Positions 22,501 through 30,936 of a stretch of DNA of 49,555 nt are shown in pieces. The translations under genes were made by a program, and so were the position numbers. Numbering within the stretch: position 1 is the stretch's first letter; each line of letters starts with the position of its first letter. Source of the stretch: Symsagittifera roscoffensis. Its lineage: Eukaryota; Xenacoelomorpha; Acoela; Convolutidae. The notes under the pieces were generated by a model. The model saw only the letters and a list, made by a program, of their open reading frames with translations. It was not told the origin of the DNA and did no database searches. The DNA lies in NCBI RefSeq assembly GCF_963678635.1, contig NW_026971127.1:1-49555 (forward strand), in the 5' to 3' direction.

Positions 22501-22666
22501 TTTTCTCTTTAGATAGATTGGTCTCTTAACATTGAGTTCGGTTTTCAGGCCTCTGAAGAAAGAAGACGTGGCTTCCTACAGCTGCCATGCAATCAACAAC
22601 AAAGGAGCCGACACAAAGAATGTCGAACTCACCACCAGTCTCGACAAGCAAAGAGGAGAACTCTAA
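7589..22666 (+). CDS. Secreted IGFBP-Kazal-Ig domain protein (IGFBP7/KAZALD1 type), 5 exons, 271 aa
   Basis: Exons by GT-AG junctions and phase: 7589-7721, 21003-21217, 21438-21605, 21940-22121, 22549-22666. The joined length is divisible by three (271 codons plus TAA). Exon 1 encodes a signal peptide (hydrophobic core FLMGCFVILSMPCFA) and the first cysteines of an IGFBP N-terminal domain (CPKCENVRC). Exon 2 supplies the hallmark VCGCCPVC and further Cys pairs. Exon 3 starts with the Kazal core VCGSDGVLYETVC. Exons 4 and 5 build an I-set Ig domain, with VSISCEG as B strand and the F-strand motif DVASYSCHA. This is the domain order of vertebrate IGFBP7 and KAZALD1, with a similar length. Such proteins are extracellular and bind growth factors or matrix, and the Kazal fold is typically a serine-protease inhibitor. 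Intron 1 (13.3 kb) contains an entire protease gene on the other strand. Exon 1 is under 50 codons and easy to miss. Confidence 0.82.
8870..9130 (+). repeat. ~90-bp tandem repeat, three copies
   Basis: Three adjacent units of about 65-95 bp share AGGGTCTTTGTAGTGCT, GAGCTCGGAAAATCAATTT and the palindrome GGTCGACC. A stray fragment (GCTCGGAAAATTAATTTTGTCGACC) lies near 13670. The matching array in the right arm is at 34695-34945. Confidence 0.85.
9750..10400. repeat. Segment bounded by ~20-bp direct repeats
   Basis: TATATTTCGCGCTGCTAACG at about 9751 and TATATTACGCGCTGTTAACG at about 10379 enclose roughly 630 bp. The same pair is present in the right arm (about 33400-34090). This could be a solo remnant of an old element. 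The minus-strand 124-codon ORF inside is broken in the right arm. Confidence 0.35.
10884..12230. other. Left-specific 1.35-kb segment
   Basis: The right arm passes from GCTCACAG to TATCTAAGACTACTTG (near 32920) with nothing between, while the left arm has about 1.35 kb here. The segment begins with more GCGGATTCC/TTCCGCAAA-type motifs and then becomes unremarkable AT-rich DNA. There are no clear terminal repeats, so it may equally be a deletion in the right arm. No gene seen. Confidence 0.6.
13009..13080 (-). repeat. tRNA-Lys-like pseudogene or SINE head (left)
   Basis: On the minus strand, TGGCTGAATGG matches the RNA polymerase III A box. GAGACTCTTAACCTC is a degenerate anticodon stem-loop with CTT (Lys), and GGTTCGAGATC matches the B box. 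The acceptor stem pairs poorly and the anticodon stem has mismatches, so it is not a working tRNA. It sits at the same place in both arms. The body of any SINE downstream could not be delimited. Confidence 0.6.
13752..13868 (+). repeat. Diverged copy of the 18909-19062 repeat
   Basis: It shares TTCATTAGTTCGATAGAC, ACATAGACCAGATGATTTT and AAGTCAAGCCTCATTCGGTAACGC with the copy at 18909-19062. The right arm has only the partner of the latter (26709-26862), so this copy is left-specific. Confidence 0.7.
14140..20559 (-). CDS. Trypsin-like serine protease with N-terminal C-type-lectin-like domain, 6 exons, 515 aa (left, intact)
   Basis: Exons (minus strand): 20559-20055, 19814-19669, 19502-19321, 18812-18601, 15312-15067, 14396-14140. 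All junctions are GT-AG, phases agree, and the total is 516 codons including the stop. Residues 1-17 are a signal peptide. About 33-150 resemble a C-type-lectin-like domain (cysteine plus FIVTVSKNEESV, final CTSHVNFVC) without recognisable EPN/QPD or WND calcium sites. KER|IING near residue 198 is a trypsinogen-type activation site. Catalytic His is in LTARHC (243), Asp in NQDVAVV (301) and Ser in GDSGSP (418). Asp 412 in KDSCQGDSG predicts cleavage after Lys/Arg. It is a secreted zymogen; a role in digestion or immunity is inference. The gene lies wholly inside intron 1 of the IGFBP-Kazal-Ig gene. AATAAA overlaps the stop. The tail differs from the right copy (extra KFYE). Confidence 0.85.
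14845..15041. mobile_element. 197-bp foldback (MITE-like) element in protease intron 5 (left)
   Basis: Two ~80-bp inverted arms start GTATTTAGACAACC and end GGTTGTCTAAATAC. They share CATACTCGTCAGTAAGC and GACAAATACTGTATTAACCAATC. The loop is AT-rich. The element is present at the same position in the right arm, so it predates the divergence of the two copies. It would form a long hairpin in the protease pre-mRNA. Confidence 0.8.
15560..18150. repeat. Decayed ~85-bp satellite filling protease intron 4 (left)
   Basis: About 30 diverged tandem units, each containing versions of AAGTTTTTCTAAGCAAGCTA, TTCAAGCTATGAAACTTTGAA, TATTTCAAGTTATTTCATAG and GAATCGGTTCGCGAAAA. AAGCAAGCT-type motifs recur at about 85-bp spacing. 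A higher-order copy of about 110 bp (ACGTTTTTTGAGCACGCGATTCATG...) occurs at about 16940 and again at about 17860. The right arm has one copy and a shorter array (27650-29530). Confidence 0.85.
18909..19062 (+). repeat. Dispersed ~150-bp repeat in protease intron 3
   Basis: Non-coding sequence partly duplicated at 13752-13868 and present at the matching place in the right arm. The 61-codon minus-strand ORF across it is open in both arms, but it lies in an intron and has no recognisable domain. Confidence 0.6.
20560..21002. promoter_or_regulatory. Region between protease start and IGFBP exon 2
   Basis: 443 bp containing the protease promoter (minus strand) and the end of IGFBP intron 1 (acceptor tract of T residues then CCAG, AG at 21001-21002). 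It is well conserved in the right arm (24770-25213). No TATA motif could be assigned with confidence. Confidence 0.4.
21606..21662 (+). other. In-frame read-through past IGFBP exon 3
   Basis: If the donor at 21606 is not used, the frame stays open for 18 codons. They encode VGQGDDTELQC, which resembles the VGENVSISC opening of exon 4, followed by a stop at 21660. This may be an alternative short end, or the remnant of a duplicated exon start. Confidence 0.3.
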
Positions 22667-24364
22667 GAATGAGTTTCAAAAAACTTTTTTTTTGCAACAG
22701 AAGTTTTTTGCAACAAAAACCATATATCGAACTCACTAAACTATAAAACTTTGAGTTTAACCTCTAACGACTTACCAGTGCACTCTCTAATAACTAAGCA
22801 CAGCTAACAGACTGTTTAAAAACCTTCAAGGAAAACAAGGAGTCCATAAAAAACGGCTGACATCAAAAAATCAAAATTCGATATCAAAAACAAATACATA
22901 ACCTTGAAGCTTTTTGTTTCCTGAAATTTTTTATCCTTGATTCTTTTTAAACAAGAATAACCACATGTTGAGGAAACAGGAACAAAAAAATGATTTTGTG
23001 GAAAGTTAGTAACCCTCAAGCTTATTTCAAGCTTAATTTCAAGCCTAAATTCATTCACTTTTTTGCACCATTTGAACTTTTGATATTCAAAAACGTAGTT
23101 TTCCTTCTTTTGATCGACTGAATTTGATTTGAAGTTTTAAAAAAAGTGAAAGTCCGACCCTGTTAATTAATTCAAAAATACGGCAAACAACAAAATTTTC
23201 CCTCCAAACTATGCAAAATAGGACGATCGAGCCGATAAAACATACGCTGAAAAAGCTTTATTAGAGCCGAAAAAAAAACAAGCATGAAAAATCAATTCTA
23301 AATTTCAAAATGCAATTTTGTAATTTTACAAATAAAACAACGACTGTCAATTATTGTGAAAATTTAAATCAGAAAAAATTTTGTCTTTTAAAACGCAGCC
23401 GAAAAAAATAAGCAGGAAAACGAAACTTTCATTTCATACATACTGATCAAAACAAGGTCAGGGAGGTAATCGAGTTTCAAACTTTTGGTTGCAACGACTG
23501 CCGCACTAACTCTAGACAAAGTGAAAAAAAAAATCGTCGAATTTATTCAGATTCAATTTTAGAGCTAGTAGAATTTGTTTTAGATTTGCAGGAAAAGTTA
23601 GTTAAGTTAAAAAAATTTAGAAACCAATTACATTTGCTCTCGCAAATGATTTCTGACACAAAAATTCAACGCAGAGGCGAGGGATACACAAAGCAACGAA
23701 AATCATTTTGATGAAAACGTGTGACAAAACCAACAGCCAGTAGTAAACTAGCTTGAACAAAAACAAGCATAACAAAAAATCACCTGTAACTTTCAAAATG
23801 CAAGCTGGTAAATGAACAAATAAAAGAACGACCGTCACTTATCGTGTAAGTTTAAATCAGACAAACAGCTTGAAACTTGACGTTGAATTTCATTCTTTGA
23901 AACGCCTCCGAAAAAAATAAGCTGAGAAATTAAATGCCAAATCAATTTTTTATTTCGAGGAAATGTTATTTCTTATATAGTGAACATAACAAGGTCCGGG
24001 CGGGTATCGAAGTTCAGACCATTGATTTGGTTGCAACAGCTCGCTCACTTCACTAACAAAGTGAAAAACAAATCCTCAATTTTGTTAAGGTTCAATTTAA
24101 AGCCCGTAGAAATTCTTAAGTTGCAGGAAACCAAATACAGTCATTTGCTCGCGAAAAAGATTTCCGACACGTAAATAGTCCAACTCAAATTAGGAAATTT
24201 AAGAAAGAGGCGAAGCTGAGCTTCCCACCACCTAGGATACACAAAGCAACCAAAATCTTTTTGATGAAAACCTGTGGCAAAACAAAACAGCCAGAAATAA
24301 ACTAAATTAAAAAAGTTCGAATTGAGCTACACATTTTGCAACAAAATTTTCAGTGGAAAAAAGA
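22667..24364. other. 3' flank of the IGFBP-type gene up to the gap
   Basis: No gene seen. It contains the 3' UTR (a candidate AATAAA is near 23330) and a diverged tandem duplication. It has no counterpart in the right arm. Confidence 0.5.
23230..24310. repeat. Diverged tandem duplication, ~0.5-kb unit, next to the gap
   Basis: Sequences at about 23275-23755 and 23760-24305 share, in the same order, TTTCAAAATGCAA, AAATAAAA(C/G)AACGAC, GCCTCCGAAAAAAATAAGC-like, GGTTGCAAC, CAAAGTGAAAAA, CACAAAGCAAC and TTTTGATGAAAAC. At least two copies are visible. More copies in the gap could be the reason the assembly stopped here. Confidence 0.65.
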
Positions 24365-24564
24365 NNNNNNNNNNNNNNNNNNNNNNNNNNNNNNNNNNNN
24401 NNNNNNNNNNNNNNNNNNNNNNNNNNNNNNNNNNNNNNNNNNNNNNNNNNNNNNNNNNNNNNNNNNNNNNNNNNNNNNNNNNNNNNNNNNNNNNNNNNNN
24501 NNNNNNNNNNNNNNNNNNNNNNNNNNNNNNNNNNNNNNNNNNNNNNNNNNNNNNNNNNNNNNNN
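24365..24564. other. Assembly gap, exactly 200 N
   Basis: An uninterrupted run of 200 N. The round number suggests a placeholder rather than a measured gap. On its right it interrupts an exon of the IGFBP-Kazal-Ig gene. On its left it follows a diverged tandem duplication. Any predicted protein made of X across it is an artefact. Confidence 0.99.
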
Positions 24565-26708
24565 GTAATAGGACAGGTACACACTCCGTTCAAATCATCG
24601 GCAGATCCATCGGCCGACATAATACAATCTGTTCCGAATCCACATGGTCTGGTTAGTGCTTCGTGGCTGTCCCTCAAACACGAGTCCCCATCCGAGAGAG
24701 GACAGACTGGACAACAGCCACACACGTCTAAGACCATGTCCACGCCACATATGACGTCATCTTCTGGTTCTGGAAAAAAAAGAGTTTTTGGAATTTGAAA
24801 CTGTGATTAAATGAAGTAAACTACCACCTGGCGCTAACAAATGCAGTCACCGTGCGTTTTCACCTATTTCAGCTCAAAACCAGAAATATGAAACTTTATT
24901 GCATCAATTTTTCTATAACTATTCTTTTTTCTTCAAAAAGGTGATCGTCAAAACATCGACTTTGTGCTGCTTTGCAATCTTGAGTTTTTTCAGAGAAGTA
25001 AACAGATCTTAGTATCGAAATTATTGCCTAACTGCAGTTAATTTACCGTCATTATTTTTACTGTTGCGATTTTTTAAAAATATATTTTAAAACTCTTTCA
25101 CGAAGCGCTTTAAAATTTTCAAAATCAGAGCAACCTAAACAACTTAAATGTTCTATCGATATGACTTCTGATTTTGATTAAAGAGATCATTCTTCAAAAA
25201 AAAATTACAAAGCATGCTTAACTTATTCACGATTCAAATCCTTACTTTTTATGCATCATCAGTAACTTCCGACAACGTATACAAACTACTAACTTCTGAG
25301 GAAACAAAACAAAACTACACGTTTTGTCCGACGTGCAAAACCGAGTTTCAAAAAGCGGCGGCAACATGCATGGCGTGTTCATCTTTTATCGTCACAGTGT
25401 CGAAGAATGAAGAATCCGTTATTTCACGACTTACAACCGACCGTATATGGCAATATCCTTTTCTTACAAATGTTGCTTATGGTAACGGTTCTAGGCATTG
25501 TTTCGTAGATAATAAAAAACATTGCAATGACAACCAAACTTCGGTGAAGTTACGTAATCCGCTGTTTATGGCTTCAGATCCATGTTTTGTTTCAACGAAA
25601 TCCGACTTCTCGAAATTTGATCAAATCAAATGCACATCACATGTTAACTTTGTTTGCATGCCACAAGAAAACAAAACAGAAACAGCCGAATCATGTAGTG
25701 TAGCTGAATACTGTAAAGGTATTTTGAAGTTAAGTTTGCACTAGTAAAACTATTATAGGTAACCCAAACAATTAAAGTCTGCGAATGGAAATGTTAATGA
25801 TCTTATTGAACTAATCAAAAAATGAAAATTTTACTGGAAATAGGACGAACTTGCATCAAATAAAAGACAGTTTCCACAGGGCTCTGATGTTGAGCGCTGT
25901 TTTTTTTCTATGATTCTTGAATGACTTTCATCGAAAATCATTGTTAAACTTTGTGTAGATGAAAATTGCATCGATGCCTCGTTCGATGGCCAGTGCAGTT
26001 TACTCAACGGAGCCCTGCAGAATGGACGCAACTACGCGAAGGAGAGGATCATCAATGGAGTGCCAACTACGATAGAACAAAACCCGTGGATGGTCCGATT
26101 TCAGGTCAGAACCTAATCAAAAACTAAATCAAAAAAGGTCTCCCCAAATAGAACTCCCCCGAAAAATTAGTAAAAAAAACACAGAATGTGTGCTAAATTA
26201 AGAAAGAATATATCCAACTTGGAAATAAAAAAATAATTGTTGAACTCGGAAGGAAAAGAATTTGTTCAGGCGTCGTATCAAAATGAGGACAATGAGATCT
26301 GCAGTGGGGCTATTCTGACGCCACATGCCATCCTCACTGCCAGACATTGTGTGGACTTCCAGAGACAGAAGCTGGAGATATACTACGGGGAGGCCAAACT
26401 AGACGAACAAATAAGGGAGGAGCTTACACACAATAATAATATTATCGACTGTATTTTCAAGCCAAGCCTTGTATGAAATTTTACGTTTGCTCTTTAACGT
26501 TTACTGCTTAGTTCGTCTCAAGAGAATCCCAAAAAGGCACCCGCCTGTTGGGTGACATCTCAATGAGCAAAAACTGTTAGCTCAAACTATTCGCAGAAAG
26601 AACATTTTATTTAAGTAAATGAAGACAATTTAGTAAATTACAAATTACAACACGTACACATAGCAAAAAAAATAATTGAACAATCAAAAAAAAATTAAAA
26701 AGTTTTGT

Positions 26709-26862
26709 TTTGCGTTACCGAATGAGGCTTGACTTTTATTTGCTTCATGCTCTGCGACCGGCTTTCCTAGTCAAAGTTTTGTCGAATTTAGGAAATCATG
26801 TTGTTTCGCAAAATCATCTGGTCTATGTTAGGGTTAAGTCTACCGAACTAATGAAAGTAATT
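26709..26862 (-). repeat. Right-arm partner of the intron 3 repeat
   Basis: Reverse-complement counterpart of 18909-19062, containing GCGTTACCGAATGAGGCTTG. Intronic, no coding role seen. Confidence 0.6.
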
Positions 26863-27649
26863 TTATTTTTTGGCATTTCAATAGAATATATTTGAAAGCC
26901 TATAACAATAAGCACCAAATTGTAATCAAACTAAGCTTCGCCCTGCTGTAATACCAGACATCGCTTTAATCCTGCCCGCGCTCAGACCATCACAAACTCC
27001 AAGCTGTACAAGATGTCCAATCAGGACGTGGCAGTGGTGATTGTACCCGAGCCAATCTACAACAAAACTACAAAACAGGTGGCCCCTGTGAGAAGGCAGA
27101 GTGGGAATAAAGTACCCGAGAAGGGGGAGAGTGCACGTGTGGCAGGGTGGGGCGCTACTTGTGTGAAGGGTAAGACTGTTATTTTTTTAAGGAAAACGAC
27201 GATTTAGCTTTTTTCAAGCCGACATTTGTTGGATGAAAAACCGGAGAAACGTAACTGTTAGACAATTTTTTTCTCATTTCCAGCAATAACTTTCGTTAGC
27301 GCAGCTGAACAATCTTATATAATAAATGTAACTCCGAATGCGCTATGGACGCAATGTTTAACTGAACGCAATGTTTTAGCTTTGTCAAATGCAACGTTTA
27401 AAAAAATTTTAAGGCTTAACGTTTAAGAAAAGGCCAAGAATGTTCTAGAACTTTCAAATTTTCTTAAGTCTGGAATATTCTAGAATTGTTTTTGACAAAA
27501 ATTCAATTCTGTAGACAAGATCAACTCAATGCAGTTTCAAGGCTAGACAGTGACTGTCCATTTTTTCCCGAAATTTGCGTTCTTAGCTTGATTTTTTCTG
27601 AAACGAACCAACTAAAAACAGCAAACTCCTTGCTAGAAAAACTAGCCAT

Positions 27650-29530
27650 TTTCAAAGTGCCATCGCTTGCATAGCTTGTTTAGAAAAACATAAATTTTTC
27701 GCCAATCGATCTGCTCTGTGAAAACTTGAGATAATTCAAAGTTTCATTGCCTCAATAGCTTGCTTAGAACACTTAAGTTTTTCGCCAACCGATTTGCCTC
27801 TTGAAATAATTTGAAAATTTCATAAGTTTCATCGCATGATTCGTGTGCTCAAAAAACGTTTAAAAAATTCGAGTTATCTCATAGACTGAATTGTTTTGCG
27901 AAAAGCTTAAGTTTTTAAAGCAAAGCTTTCGCAAACATTTTTATGCAAGTTTTTTGCAAAATAACTTTAAGTATTTATTTCAGTCTATGAACCCATTCAA
28001 TGTATGAATTCATTTGAAATAATTCGAAGTTTCATTGCTTGAAAAGCTTGCTTAGAAAATTTTAAGCTTTTCGCAAATTGATTCGAAATTCAAAATAACT
28101 TGAATTGTTTGGAATTTTTTACCTAAAAAAAGCTTTCTAAGAAAAAGTTTTTTTTTGCGAACCGATTCGATCAACCAAATATTTTGGAAAATTCTAAGTC
28201 ACATAGCTTGAATAGTCTGCTTAGAAGACTGTAAGCTTGCTATCTTTTTTGCTAGCTCTTTTTTCTATTTCAACTTCGTGAAATAACTTGAAATATTTTG
28301 AAGTTTCCTAGCTTGCTTAGAATTACTTAATTTTGTTGCCAACAGGTTGGCTTTATGCAACGATCTGAAATTTTAAAAATGTTTCCTTGCTTGAATAGCA
28401 TATAAAGCTATTTTTTACAAAAAATTTGATCCAATAACTATTTGAAATATTTCTAAGTTTCCTGACTTGAAATGCTTGCTTAGAAAACTTGAATATTTCG
28501 CGAACTGATTCGGTCCATAAAATAACTTGAAATAATTCAAAGTTCATAACTTGAATAGCTTGCTCAAGAAAAACATAAGCTTTTCGTGAACTGATTTAGT
28601 CTAGGAGATAATTTGACGCGTATCAAAGCTTAGGCCAAATAGCTAGCATACCAAAACTTGCTTTTTTTGATAATCTTTTTGATGTGTCAAATATCTTGAA
28701 ATAGTTAAAAATTTCATCGCGTGATTGGCTCCATTAGAATAACTTGAAATAATTTCTATCCGGTTGAGTTGATAAACTAATATCAAAAAACCAATGTTTT
28801 CTTGGTTTTTAGTTGCTTCAAAAAATTTTTTATTTTTTCGCTATCCGATTCACTGTAGTTGGTTTCAAAGGTGTATAGCTTGAATAGCTTGCTTAAGAAA
28901 AACATTAGTTTTTCGTTAAGCATTTAATTCTAAAACCTTCCAAAGCATAATGCTAATAGCCAGGATTCATTCTATGAAAAACCTTGAAATAATTCCAAGC
29001 TTAATAGCTCTAATAGTTTGATTAGAAAAACTTAAATCTTTTGCGAAGTCTGTGAAGTTACATGAACTTAAATCTGTGAAGTTACATGAAATATTTCAAA
29101 GTTTCGTCGCTTGAATAGCTTACTAAGAAAAGTTTTTACTTTTCGCCAACTGATTCGCTCTATCGAACAGCGTGAATTTTTTCAACGTGAAGTTTCCGTT
29201 CTTTAATAGCTTGCCTAGAAAGTCTTCACTCTTTTCGCGAATTTTTTCGCTCTATGAAACAACTTTTAAAATTTCAAAGTTTCATCACTTGAAATTCTTT
29301 CATAGAAAAACTTGAAGTTTAGCCTTCCGATTTGCTTCATGAAACATTTTGAATTATTTCAAAGTTTCAGCGTGAATAGCTTGCTTAGAAGAATTTCAAT
29401 TTTTCGGGAACCGATTCGTTCTACGAAACCTAAAGTTTTTCAAACCGATTTACGATATGGCTCAACTTTAAATTGTTCAAAATTTCATAGCTTGGATAGC
29501 TTGATCAAAACCATTTTTTGCGAGCCAATT
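27650..29530. repeat. Decayed ~85-bp satellite in protease intron 4 (right)
   Basis: Same repeat family as 15560-18150, in reverse orientation (TAGCTTGCTTAGAAAAACTT motifs). It is about 0.7 kb shorter, consistent with loss or non-gain of a block of roughly 0.9 kb containing the duplicated GAGCACGCGATTCATG unit. Confidence 0.85.
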
Positions 29531-30050
29531 GATTATTGGAGGCTGGCTTGCTAGCTTTGAACTAACGGCATTAAAACCCGGGAGTTTACCAATCTGCGCA
29601 CACTTCAGATTGTTTGAGCATCTGATATTGTCACTGAATTTTTTTTTTCTAATTAATCACCAAAATTTGCCAAAAAAACTTTCAAGCCAAGACATTCACA
29701 AAAAAGAAAAAAGTAGAAAAAAAGCTGAAAACCCAGAACCCGAAAAAAAAATGAAAATGAAAGTTGTAATTTTTCGCAGGTCAGTTAGTAGACGGCCAGC
29801 CTTGTATGCACCAACAGATCTCCTCGTATTTAAACGAAGCAACGATCCAAATAGTGGACAGCTACTTGGCCTGGTTCGACGCCAACATCTCCTACTCCCA
29901 GTGTCCCTACAATGGAAAGATGACCCGGTATGCATTCTGTGCTGGGGGTAAGGACAGTGACTGGAAGGACTCCTGTCAGGGCGACTCGGGTAGTCCACTC
30001 ATGTGCTACGACGACAGTGGAAAAGGTAAGGATATCTAGGTTACGTGGCA

Positions 30051-30246
30051 GTATTTAGACAACCAAGTATTCATACTCGATAGTAAGCAGACAAATACTG
30101 TATTAACCAATCAGAATCGAGACAAGGAAAAATTAATAATTAATAAGAATTTACTTCGTAAATTTGCTTTCTCATCTCGATTCTGGTTGGTTAATACAGT
30201 ATTTGTCCGCTTACTGACGAGTATGAATACGCGGTAGTCTAAATAC
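30051..30246. mobile_element. 196-bp foldback element in protease intron 5 (right)
   Basis: Same element and position as 14845-15041, with inverted arms GTATTTAGACAACC...GTAGTCTAAATAC. Confidence 0.8.
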
Positions 30247-30936
30247 AGAACGCACTCCGAATAATCTAAGAGGTAAAAAGTTCAAGCTTGCAGTCCCTGA
30301 GATTTCTAATATCTGACCAAGTTTATGAATGAAAATGTATAACGGTCAGATAAAAACATCGTATCTAAATACTAGAAAATGAAATATGATTTGAAAAACA
30401 ATTTTTCCGGCGTTGTATTTTTTATTGGTGCAAAATACTTACAGATAACCTTTTCAGTGAGCTGATGAAGAAAAATAAACGATCTCGACTGTGTTTTTTT
30501 TTTCATTGTATCGCAAAAAATAGGGAAAGAAATCTGGGTGAGCAGATCCAGAAAAATAGACGATGAGCCGCAATACACATTGATGCAATCCGACCATCAA
30601 ATGCTAAAACTTTGTGATGGGTTTTAACTAATTCTGTTCAAATATAAAATAATAGTTTTTAGGCTGTCAAAAAATAATAATTGTTTCTTAGAATACGCCT
30701 GTGGGTTGGTCAGTTTTGGTCCCGAGAACTGTGGGGTGCTTTCTGGTGGATACATCAACTTAACTGAACCAGCAATCAGTAAGTTCATAGACGCCTGTCT
30801 AGTAGACCTGGAGGTCAGACTACGAAAGGGGGAGATCACTCCATCCTCAACTCAAAAATCACATGAAGAGAGAATTAGGTCGAGACAAACATTAATGATT
30901 GGAATGATTGTATCGAAAGTTTTTATGTTGAAATAA

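Larger units (their letters stand above)
25214..30936 (+). pseudogene. CTLD-trypsin-like protease, right copy, with a 1-nt frameshift in exon 3
   Basis: Exons 25214-25718, 25959-26104, 26270-26450, 26958-27169, 29780-30025 and 30692-30936 use the same splice sites as the left copy. Exon 3 is 181 nt instead of 182: one base is missing in the AAT run at about 26430-26445 (AATAATAATATTATC against AATAATAATAATTATC). The phase therefore no longer matches exon 4, and the Asp and Ser of the triad are lost from frame. Using the next donor (26471) does not rescue it. All catalytic motifs are otherwise preserved (LTARHC, NQDVAVV, GDSGSP), and exon 1 differs by one residue (LTNVAY for LTTVAY). The last exon ends at FMLK with AATAAA shortly after. 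It may be a null allele or a sequencing error in a simple repeat. Confidence 0.75.

Noticed and set aside
24307-24798. ORFs running through the N gap
   Set aside because: They consist mostly of undetermined residues. Only the IGFBP exon 2 part outside the gap is real.
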